Source: Diplosphaera chodatii (lineage: Eukaryota; Chlorophyta; Trebouxiophyceae; Prasiolales; Stichococcaceae). From it: a stretch of DNA of 64,000 nucleotides. Below, piece after piece: positions 1-10,300 of this stretch. A program made the position numbers and the translations under genes. Location of the stretch: NCBI GenBank assembly GCA_032358165.1, contig JAALGY010000057.1:2790001-2854000 (forward strand). Reading direction: 5' to 3'. Below the pieces are notes generated by a model. That model saw only the letters and a program-made list of their open reading frames with translations, ran no database searches and was not told the DNA's origin. Every line of letters begins with the position of its first letter. Within the stretch, counting starts at the first letter, position 1.

Positions 1-1085
1 TGGCAGCGCAGGCCTATCTTCCAGCCACCTGCAGCCCTGCTGGCGCCAGGTCGGCATCGCAGGCAACGGCGGCACGGCGTCAACATCGTGCGAGGACTCG
101 TCGCCAGACCTACAGGCTTCAGCACCTGCTGCAGTGTTTCGAAGGGTTTACACCTGGCATCTGCCATCGCAGCGGCCACCTACAGGACAGCCAGCAGCCC
201 ATGAGTCGCCGTGGGCTCCTATAGGCCGCTGAGTTTCACGTCAGCATCACTCTAACGCATTCACCCTGATGACTCTGGTCACGTCCGCGGATGCTTGGGT
301 GCCAAGCATAGACTGGTACTTGACGGCTGAGACGTGGCCACGTGCTCCTCTCCAGAGCCATCAAAATGATGGACATGGTGCTGTTGCAGTAGGGTGTCCC
401 ACAGCGGCGGGCCCCTCACGGCCAGGTCGGCCCCCACCGCCCCCCGCCTGCAGCATCTCGCCCCACATAGCTCACCAGCAGCGGCGGTGGTTGCTGTCGG
501 CTGCGCAGCAGGGTGCAAGGCAGCCGCTGAAGCTCAAGATACAGTCTATCGACGCGCGGCACTGCGCCTGCTGCAATGCCCCGCAAGAGCGGTGGCTACA
601 CTCCGGCCCGCCACACAAGGACAGATGTGACATCCTGCTGTGCCGCTCACTCCAGCGTCTCCTGACCATGAGATTAGCATGTGATGGCATGCAGCCTGCA
701 GAGACGATTCTCCAAAGGGGACAGTGCTCACCCCAGGCGTTGCGCAAGACTGGCGATGTGCTGCACCACGCCACCAGGCACATGCATCACCAACCCCGGC
801 ACCGAGCCGCCCGCCTGCAGCCCACCGCCGCCCACATGTGGCCGTGCCTGCAGCACGTGGCACTTGGTTGCGTATCATGCAGCTCTCCTACTGATGCGCC
901 GTGACACCATTCCCATCAAAACGGCATGCTGGCACGTCTGCATGTAAAGCATGACTGCTGCACGCTGGTGTAGTTGCTGCCAGACGCATGCGGGCTGTCA
1001 CCTGCACATCCATCACGATGCCGCTGATGACCACAGCCGGGGCTGTGGCGGCATGCCTAATACGGTCGTGATTGACTGACGACAA
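1..1085 (-). pseudogene. pfkB / pseudouridine-kinase-like pseudogene, copy 1 (runs off left edge)
   Basis: Read on the minus strand, this stretch gives pieces of the kinase that is intact at 40772-43674, in the same order. About 1060-985 encodes an N-terminal strand ending VVISGIVMDVQ followed by GT, as in exon 1 of the intact gene. About 870-740 encodes a GRRWAAGGRLGAG segment that matches a shifted reading of its exon 2. About 510-365 matches exon 3 (LCGARCC...FDGSGEE against VSCVGRD...FDGSGE). About 190-1 matches exon 4 (VAAAMAD, then SSHDVDAVPPLP). The matches switch frame and are interrupted by stops, so it cannot make the enzyme. The remaining 3' exons would lie outside the window. The kinase family identity is inferred from the intact paralogue. 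Confidence 0.75.
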
Positions 1086-1109
1086 CTAACACCAAAGTCG
1101 GGTGCCATC

Positions 1110-2244
1110 CTCTACCAGCAGTGGAACACCCAATATATTATAGCAATATATTGGGGGGCAATATGGGCCTGGAACCAGCTGGTTATTGCAATAATTCGGA
1201 GGAAAAAATATATTGCCAATAATTCTCGGGTCAATACAGAAGTAGTTGACACGCAATATATTGGCAATGTCGCGGGCAATATCTGGCAGGCATCGCTCAC
1301 TGCAGATCTGACTACACCGTTGAGCAACCATACTGGCAGGGCGGCTTGCGATCCCATGCGATGTAGTGCTACTCGTTGGTATGATTCACTAATGCAACAG
1401 CTGAATCAGCGGCAGCCCGCCATCAAAGGTTGTGTGCAAGTGCTTTATGCATGCATGCGGCTGCCGACAGTTGTGAAGTTTTACGACGATGGCAGGATAC
1501 GCGCTGACATATGCAGCTTTGCAACTGGTCAAAGTTGATTCAATAGCCAGTGTAGGCTGCCGCGCATGGCGCCGCGCTTTGCGGCCGGTCTGATGCCCGT
1601 GCAGACAGGTGTGCCACACGCAAGATTTCGCCGCAAATGGCGGCAAGTGCAACCCGCAGCCCCGGCCTGACATGATGAGCAGCGAACGCCTGCACGGCTG
1701 CATCTTTAGCAGCTGCGACGCGCGTTAGTTTGTCTGATTGTAAGGCGCAGTAGCGGCAGTTGGCAGTTGGTCGCACATTTGTGAAGCGTAACGGACAAAG
1801 TGCTGATCGGCAGACCCTCCGGCTGGGAACCCCCATCAGCAACATTCCCAAGCCCATCGCAGCACAATATATTGGGGAGCTCTTCAGGCAGCATCATGAT
1901 TATTGATGCTGACAACAATATATTGCATTGCGTGCAAAATTTGATGCTGACTTTATTGACGCTGACATCAAATATATTGCATTGACTGCTAAATTATTGC
2001 AATAAAATTGATGAGGGCATTACTCCAGTTTGGAAATCCCAATATAATGACCTGCACATCCCCGCTGACGGTTTTGTTTAGCCCCCTCGCCCAAATTTAT
2101 TGTTACGGTCGTGACAATATTGCGTGGTATTGCCCAATATGTTGCCGCTTGGCCGAGAACACAATATGGCGCTGGAACAAAATCAATATATTGGGGACTG
2201 AGCAATTTTTATTGGGCAATATATTTGGGGTTCCACTGGTAGAG
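1110..2244. mobile_element. Non-autonomous DNA-transposon-like element with terminal inverted repeats
   Basis: The left end begins CTCTACCAGCAGTGGAACA and the right end, reverse-complemented, begins CTCTACCAGTGGAACCCC. The inverted match continues imperfectly for about 60-70 bp through AT-rich motifs. A 3-bp ATC flanks both ends (1107-1109 and 2245-2247) and may be a target-site duplication. The palindrome-like word CAATATATTG and close variants recur about fifteen times, mainly in the two subterminal zones (1131-1290 and 1864-2225), far more than anywhere else in the window. No transposase ORF is visible, so it would be a deletion derivative or a MITE-like element. It lies between pfkB copy 1 and Cys/Pro-rich gene copy A. 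The superfamily is not identified. Confidence 0.65.
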
Positions 2245-2249
2245 ATCAG

Positions 2250-3480
2250 ATCATCAAAAGACGAAAATGAATGACGCCACTACTGCATGCTATGTAGGTT
2301 GCCAACTAGATGACAAAGCGATTGCATGACTAGATGATGATTGCACCACATACCACCAGGCATGCCGACATGCGATCAACACGACCTACGTCCTGACTCT
2401 AACATAGAAGGCAGGTGGTGTCAACGGCAGGTGGTCCACGCTGTTGCCAAGCAACCTTCCCAAATAACAGCCCCGCAATGGTTGCATGCGCGCGTGTAGC
2501 GTAGGAAGGCGCACAACACAACATGCAGCCGCGAAACGACGAGCAAAGCAAACATGCAATGAGCAACGGTGTCGTTAGTAGCAGCACCGGTGGCCACTGG
2601 CAGCGGTAGTCCGTCATTGACCTCTGGCTCGCTGCGCCAGGATAGACGGATTGATGCAGCTCATTGACGGAAAGCCGGAACTGTGGTCTATCTTGGCGAT
2701 CATCGCGGCGGCCGCAGGCGCAGGTGTCCTACAGCACCCAAATCTTTTTCTAGGGAGCTGTCTGCTGGTGCGAACCTGCAAACATCACGAAAGAATGCAG
2801 AATGCTATCACACGTAGGGGTTCTACTTGTTGGTAACTCCACTACAATTTCACTCTCTGATTAAGGGATTGCATGACGGCAAATGGGCACGGCAGTTTCA
2901 AAGCAACCGTAGCCGTGCTGGCATTCGGTTGAATTGTTGTCACATTCGTTGGCACCCAAGGTTCATGACGACCCAACAGCTGGCAAGGTCAGCCAATTTC
3001 CAACACGTGAACCTTCGCTTCCTACTTACATGGATTTACACATGCAACAAACTGCTATGTGATGTGAGTATCATTCCTGCCGGCAAAATCTTGCAAGAAG
3101 CTGTACAACGCACCTAGCCTGAAGGTGCAGTGGAACACGGTACACCTGTGACAGCCTGGTAGTCGGACGGTGCGCAGACTGGTGCCGTGTTACCAACTGA
3201 CTGCAAGCAAACAATGAAGCGAATGTTCCATGGGTGTTAGGTTCATTACAAACACGAAAGCATCAAATCGTGATATTGACACGAATTTGTGTGCCAAGGA
3301 GAGGCACATGACGTGCAGCGGCAGAGTCAAGCACAAGAATCTACCCTAGGTGCTTGCCATGCTATTCACAATATATATGTAGCCATGAAGCCATAGCAGG
3401 GCATGCATATGTTGAGCCTGCCACGTGCCATATCTGTGCATCCACAGCTCATGCTTGCGACCTGTCGTGTATATACTCAC
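2250..3480. other. No recognised gene
   Basis: About 1.2 kb between the inverted-repeat element and the last recognisable exon of Cys/Pro-rich copy A. Only short open frames occur and none resembles a known protein. The part next to 3480 may contain undetected 3' exons of copy A, but I see no convincing match to the 3' portions of copies B and C here. Confidence 0.5.
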
Positions 3481-5072
3481 AGCCGGGCAGGGTGTGCAAC
3501 TTGTAGTTGCGTTGGCTGTTGAAACGCCTTGCGTGCTGCATTGGCAGCTGTCAACGCAAGCATTGAACAAGTTGATGTTGCGGACGCCGCCGGGGCAAAC
3601 TGCAAGAGGATGCAAGATCCATGATCAAAACTGACGGTAGCCCTTGGCTGGCCTGAAACACAACACATGAACAATAGCAAATCAACACCAGCATGGTGCG
3701 AGAGAGTACGGAAGCCCAAATGATGGGTAGGCTGGGCCATGCCATCCATAGATTGCAGTTGCACGCCAAGGACTGTAACAGACCAAAAGGCGGCGGCGAT
3801 GCAGGCGGCGCAGGGGGTGGTAATGGGGGTGGCACAGATGGCGGCGTAGGGGGTGGAGAAGGTGGCGGCGCAGGTGGCGGTGATGGGGTTGGTGCTGGTT
3901 GTGGCGATGGCGGCGGTGACAGAAGCGTTGTCGAATTGAAGAAGGGAGTCACTAGCATGCACAGGAAATGATGGTTGCAACAAGCAGCATCGATGCCCAC
4001 ACACTTGACCACATTGCCACCTTGCAGCGTTGCATTGTGTGCACACGCCATAGACTTCATGATGACGGAGCTCATGCAGCTCGGCATTGTTGCAGAGTGT
4101 CCTTTATCAATCCCGGTAGGCGGGAACTGCAGCAGTTGTGGCAACAGCTGCGCTGCTCCAGCAGTTTGCGCTGGCAGTACATGCGGTGCGTACGCCTTGC
4201 GTGCCCACATGTATGGTCAAGTATTGCTCAGCTGCTGCCAGTCAGGACACCATGGCTGGCACAAGGTGTAACGGCAAGGCGGGGCGCTCACACAAGGCAT
4301 GAACAAGCAAGAGACTCTGCAAATGTGCTCTCTGTGTTCGAAGGTGCACACCGCATGTGTTGCCGGGGCGGCACACAAGAGGAGATGCGCAAGCATCGTG
4401 GGGGCATGCATTGCTCGGGAAGGCACACTTGCTTCACTTCTGAAGTCCGTATGCACAGCCTTTTGCTGTTCCGTTCGAACCCTGCACAACCAGCACAACA
4501 CCACGACTTGCCTTGGCACCACATCCTTGACAAGGTGACATCATGCAAACCCAAGCTGCGGTGACAGGCCGAGCATCAGCAGCCACGCAGCGTCATGGTT
4601 GGCTAAGCAGACACGTTGGACTTCAGCAGTCGCATGCATGTGCAAGACCTGCAACGACCAGGCACTGCTCAGTGCACAATGCTGAACGGCATGTGGCGTT
4701 GCCACAACGTGCGTACCTGCAGAGAGCGCCCTACAGCAGAGTGCCCTCTCCACAAGGACATATCCGAGTGCCCAAGCTTGCTGTTCACCTGTATGCAGCG
4801 GTAACACAGCTGCAGTCATCCTGAGTATCGAGACAGAAACAATGCCTCTATCTGCAGATGGTCGAGCAAAGTGTCCACTGCATACAACCTGACTCGCATG
4901 CACGTACATCGATGTATGCAAGCAGTAGGCGTATATATAGGCGCTAGCACTTTTGCGGATGGCAAAGATGCCGTACCCTTGCTGCGTTGGAGCCGCTGAA
5001 GCAGCTGCACAACGTCACTGCCACAAGCAGCTCAAGCAGCGGCAAGCGCATCCTCGTGTTGTAAATCGACAT
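3481..5072 (-). CDS. Secreted Cys-rich / Pro-rich cell-surface protein, copy A (probably decayed)
   Basis: Minus-strand relative of the two genes at 33984 and 37226. Recognisable parts: a signal peptide from ATG 5072 or 5051 (MRLPLLELLVAVTLCS...NAA, hydrophobic core then small residues). Next come Cys-containing segments around 4550-3980 (for example CPLSIPVGGNCSSCG) and a GGNVVKC motif near 4000. A Ser/Pro tract of SPPP-type repeats spans about 3925-3800. A terminal Cys exon (CPGGV...CVDSCQCS...CTPCPA) ends at 3481 before a GTGAGT donor. The Ser-Pro-Pro tract is typical of hydroxyproline-rich wall or matrix glycoproteins of green algae, and the Cys pattern recalls GCC2_GCC3/ephrin-receptor-like modules. 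Middle exons cannot be joined in one frame with confidence, so it may be a pseudogene. Homology to copy B begins near 6235, upstream of the start. Confidence 0.45.
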
Positions 5073-6235
5073 GATCCTCTTGCTAGGGCGCCTGCCTGCT
5101 GGCGCAAGAAGAAAAGGAGTTCAGGCGGCAGGTATATACGTTCGTTGCCTGGTGGCTGGTGCGCCTCCTTGAGAATTCAGCAACCGCCCAACCCTGCATT
5201 ATTCTGCGGCCCACAGCCTGCACATGCGCCCATCTCATCGGCAACGTGCCGTGCGTGCTGCACATGGCATGCGATGTGGTGCCAGGCGATCGCTGGTACT
5301 AATTGGTCAGTCACCCCAGTGGTTTTGAAGCTGCACTGATGCTGGGCGGGGCCCATGAGCACAGCGAGATGGTAAACAGCGTCGGTCGCGGCACACACTG
5401 GCGGCACGGTTCACACTTGTGTACAAACGGCTGCCAGAGGATATGTGATCATGCAGGCGGTCTTGCGGCAGGACAAGGCGACCGCGTGGCGCCACTCTAG
5501 GTGACTGGGGACTGCAGATGCCAGACATGCCGCCCGGCGCGTTCATCGGTACATCACGCTCCCATCCGGTGTGCAGCGGCACAAGGGCAACCTTGCACGC
5601 GTTGTAAACCTCAATTCGGGTGGCAACTCATATCACAAGCCTGACATGAAGCAGGTGCTGGCCGTCAGCAGGCAACGACTGTGGTAGGCCCTCGCAGTCC
5701 CACGCAATGGCTGAAACACAGCGTGCACAGGGATCGTAGGGATGAGACCGGCAAGCTTTGCATCGGTGATCAGGACGTGATACCGCAGCCGGTCGGTGCG
5801 TTGTACGCGTTGCAGACAGCGGCAGCTCGTGCAACTCGCGCAGGCGCAGCGACAGACTCCGTGCCGGACATGCTTGTAGGCACGTTGATCAGCCCCTCAG
5901 GCCACAATAGCCCAGTGGTCCTTGTTACACCGCGTCAGGAACTTCATCGCATCTGGTCACGCTTGTGCACGCGCGATGTGCACGACCGAGCGTCCGGCAC
6001 CACGCTCAGCGCACCTCGTTCGATCTGCGAGGTGCACCAGCGGCATCCGTTGAGCAACCGCTGGTACGATTGTGGCGATGCCTGAGTTGGGAAGCGATAC
6101 AGAGGTTTTGTGCCGAATCCAGCTAGACTGGCTGCGGACGAGCGCCCCTGCGGTTGGTTTTTCCCCTGATTCCCGGTCACGACATTTCTGACGTTGCCAT
6201 GTCAGCAAAGTGAATGCTGTTATGACTAAGCATGC
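5073..6235 (-). repeat. 5' flank of copy A, duplicated at 32800-33983 on the plus strand
   Basis: Read on the minus strand this flank aligns with the plus-strand sequence upstream of copy B. Shared landmarks include the word around 6215-6175 (CTTAGTCATAAC then TGACATGGCAACGTCAGA and TGACCGGGAAT), the ATCGAACGAGGTGCG block at about 6018, and the GTGGCGCCACGCGGTCGCC block near 5485. No protein is recognisable in it, although short frames are shared. It marks the outer limit of an inverted segmental duplication. Confidence 0.7.
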
Positions 6236-6239
6236 CTGG

Positions 6240-7381
6240 TACTGATGCTGGTATGCTGCATCCATCTGCAGCCAGCTGTACAGCTGTAGAACATGTCGCA
6301 CTGACAATCTCATACAAGTGCCAATCTGGCTGCAGGCAGGGAAAGGGCATGCCGATGTGCGTGGTCAGCAACGTATCTATGGAAGTCCAACCCTTGGCCG
6401 CTCAGCTCAAGGTGGCCAAGGCGGCATACAGGTCGGCTGCAGTGTAGGGCCGTTCACAAAGTTCCAGGTTCCTTACATATAGACCAAGCAGATTACGGTC
6501 ATGTGTGAGCGCAGGGCAACCTGCTGGCTGACAGATGGGCGAGATGGCTACCTGCCAATCCTCAGACACTAGATTGCCCTGAAGGCTGCCTTCCGCCGAC
6601 AGTATGTGCTTGACAACCATACATGCATCTCCAATGGGGTACCTTGTATGTGCATTCCTGCAGCCGGGCGTGCACGGGGCTCGCGTTGCTTCGACCACGA
6701 GCTGTAACCGCACCCTCGACGCAGACCTGAAGCACATCAGGTGCGTGGTGCCCGGGTTGTTGACAGAAGCATGTCGCGCTGCCTGTGTAATGCATTTTGC
6801 ATTGCCGCTTGATCAATGTCGACTCTCCTGCTAGCACAGCGAGAGTCAAGGGTGCAAATGCCATGGCTATGTGGACAGCGCTGACATAACGGGTCTCTGA
6901 CTGCAGGGTTAGAGGGCAGCTCTGGGAGCACTATGTGACGCTGGAGCAGTTTGAGGGGCGGCCCCTCCGCGTCACATGCGAAAAATAGATTGAGCGCCGC
7001 GGTGACACTGCGTTTCCTGTAGCCCCTGTGTACAGCATACGTAGGCTAGTGGGCATATCTACACTGCAAAGAGGTGCCGCCGGTTATGGTTGAGTAGAGG
7101 CTGATAGCCTTTCACCGTCGGTTCAGTAGAAGGTGGATGTCTATGTGCAGACCTATTCTGCGGCTGAGGTCGCTGGCCCAGACAGACCACAATTTTGATA
7201 ACAGCCTTCGTTACAAAGCCTAATGTTACAAAGTCTAATGTGTACATGTATGACCTACAGCCTATTATGCCAAGCGCCCGGCTGTCTGCTGCTGAATGCT
7301 GTACACACACTCGACGGCTGGATTCTAAAGGACACAGCGGAGCTGAGCCCTGAGACACTGCAACAGTAAGGAACACGCACA
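6240..7381. other. No recognised gene
   Basis: About 1.1 kb between the edge of the duplicated cassette and the MUS81 stop codon. It should contain the MUS81 3' UTR at its right end. No frame with recognisable homology and no clear repeat was seen. Confidence 0.5.
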
Positions 7382-10300
7382 TCACGAGCCGAACAAGGCA
7401 TCTATGATCTTCTGGCTCAGCGCCTGCGAGATCCTCGTGCCGCCCGCAAACACCTGCGACACAGCCGAGCACTGCATCAGACCATGCACCACACCATGAC
7501 TACATGCCGATGATCACCCTGACCCGGTGCATGGCCATGCGTCTGCAGCACTGAGGTCGCAACCACTTGCACTGTAGGTGTGATGCACGTCATACTGCAT
7601 GCAGCAAGCTCGTGTTAAGCTGCTGTCAAGCAGGTCTCGGCGCTTGCCTCGATGCCCTCCAGCAGGCGCAGCGGCGAGGCCTGGGGTGCGGCTGGGGTGC
7701 TGCTGGCTTGGCGGCACTGGAAGCCGCCGGACGGCGGTGGCCCGCCGCTGGCCCGCAGCCATGCCTCGTACAGCGAGCGCGGCGTGGGGTGCACCCGCAG
7801 CACCGCCTCTGCAGTCTCCGGGCCGACGCCTGGAATGGCAGGACCACGGCAGCACACTCGGCATCTGGCTGTGTAGATGCTCAGGGTTTGTACTTGAGGG
7901 TACACCCGCAGCACCGCCTCTGCGGTCTCGGGTCCCTCCCCTGATGCGCAAGCAGGGAAGCATGTCAGCTATGATGCAGGGTGCTAACGCAGCGAAACTG
8001 CTCAGAGCGCAGCGCGGCGTGCGGGACATAGCAACGCAGCCAAGCCAATCATCTGAAGGAGGCCCCATTGCTGCCATGCATGCTGAACTGGACCAGCATT
8101 GCACAGCTGGGGCACAGTGCAGTTGGCTGAGCTGTCGCAATGGAAATGGGATGCGCCTTGGCTGCTTAGTTGTAGCCAGCATGTGTGTGTGGCAAGGAAC
8201 AGCCCACCTCTCAGGGATGCAATTGCGAGGCCCCACCAGTCCCGCACGGACTGGCGGCCCTGGAGCATCACGCCGGCGCGCAGCTGCGCGGGCGTCGGCA
8301 GCGGCGCCTGCCCCGCAGCGACGTCGCCGCTCCGCAGCGGCCCATACTTGGCCTGCACATGCGTCACAGGCATCAAGTAGGGTGAATCAGAGCAGCACAT
8401 TCCGGCAGCTGCCCAAGGTTGCTCTGACAGATGTCCAGCAGCAGGGCATGTGTGCAACATATGCAGCTGCCCACTTCAGTTGATGCGTTGCCGAGAAGCA
8501 TTCGAGTGTTGACAGACAGCGCAGCACGACAGCACCTGCAGGGCCGCGGTCAGCTCCGCAAACAGCGCCACGGTGTGGCCGATGCCGGTGGTGTGCAGCA
8601 CCTCGAAGCCCGCCCACACCTCCGTCTCCACCGCCGCCGTCTTCACGCTCTGGCACTCCGCCGCGCCTGCAGGACAGAGAGTAGGTTAAAGTTGCCAGAA
8701 TGAAGCTACTGAAGTACATGACCAGCACAGCACTTGAGCTGCTGGTACCAATAGCACCGTTCAGTGTGTTTTATGGCTATCCTGGACTTGCCCCAACCCC
8801 AGTTTGTGCAGGCTCAGCATGGTGCCATGAAAGCATCTAAGCATGCAATCTGTTTTACACTGCACAGATCTTGAGGATAGCGTCGATGGTCGACTGTCTG
8901 CCGCAGTACACACTTCAGTTTCCAGAACGACCAGGGAGCGCACTGGGGATGGAGGCGGGCTCGCCCTCCACGATGTACAGCAGCCGCCGCAGCCCGGTGG
9001 CGCGCATCGCCGCCTTCTGCCGCGCGTACCGCCCGTCCTTGATGGACGACGCCAGGTCGTCCACCGCCTTGCGCTCCAGCAGGAAGTCCAGCACGTACGA
9101 CTCGCCGCGGCCGGCCCTGTAGCAGCAAAGCGGCAGTACTTTAGCACGGCTACCAATGTGACGCCAGGTCGTCCACCGCCTCACGCTCCAATAGAACATC
9201 CTGCATGTACGACGCGCCGCGGCCTCCCCTTGTGGCAGCATGCTCATCAAACGAGTATAAATGCACATGGCATGGCGCCGCAACTAATGAGTGAGGCGCA
9301 CCAAGAAGCAAAGAAGTCTGGGTGGTGTGAGACACTGCAGAGGCGACGTGCTTGCAGGCCCCTCTGCTGACGTGCGCATCCCAGACGCAGAGTCTGAAAG
9401 ACATGTGACATACATCCTGGATCGGAGGGGTGAGCGACAATTACTTGGGGCGCGCAACCCAGGCGGCGTCGCCCGTCGCCAGGTGCGCCGTCTCGGCGTC
9501 GACGCCCTTGCGGCGGACCAGGTCCAGGTGGTGCGCCAGGCCCTCGCTGCGGCCCGTGAAGGAGCGCCCCGCCGCCGACTGCCGAAACTGCATAGGTTCG
9601 GACAACACAACTCAGTTTGAAGACACTCCAGCTGTTATGCTTCACATGCGTCGGGGATCACCACAGCTGACAGCCTGAAACTTGCACACAAGCGGTGGTT
9701 CATACAGTCTGACACATTTGCTTCTGTACAGCTTGCTATATCGTCTGCAAACTGTATCGTGTGCAAGCAAGGAGCAACGGAGAACCAGAACGCACCTGCT
9801 CCCGATTGTCTATGAGCAGCACGATGTCATACGCGTCTGCAAAGCACACCCCCGGCGGCAGCGGCGGCAGCCGCTCCGTCGCATCTGTGATGGCCCCTAC
9901 ATGTGCATGCAAGAGACGTGTGATGTAAATGAGTCATGCAACTGCTCGACTATGCATGTTCAGCTGGATGAGCACCGAGACAGCATCAGGGTACATGCGT
10001 GATCAGTGGGATATGGGGTGCAAATATCAACACGTCTGCATCGTTTGAGCATTGCACCAGGTGCCTGCTGTGCCTTACCTGTGGCAGCATCGACAAGGGG
10101 CGGAAGCAGCGGCCGCCCGGCAGGCAGCACGCCGCTGCGGGAGCGCCCCGGCTGCGCATTTGCCGCTGCCGCCACCGCACCAGCCGCTGCTGGCGCCGTC
10201 TGCTGCTGCAGCACAGCAGCTGAGGCTGTGCACACTGCTGCTGCGCCTGCTGCCGCTGCTGCTGCTGCAGGTGCAGCGGCAGTGGCTGCACAGGCGCTGC

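Noticed and set aside
1110..2244. Array of CAATATATTG words as a transcription-factor cluster or replication origin
   Set aside because: The words are concentrated near the ends of a sequence bounded by terminal inverted repeats, so a mobile element explains them better.
4543..4824. Plus-strand ORF conserved opposite copy A and on the minus strand of copy B (CRERPTAECPLH)
   Set aside because: Conservation follows from the inverted duplication; other frames are kept equally well and there is no homology to support it.
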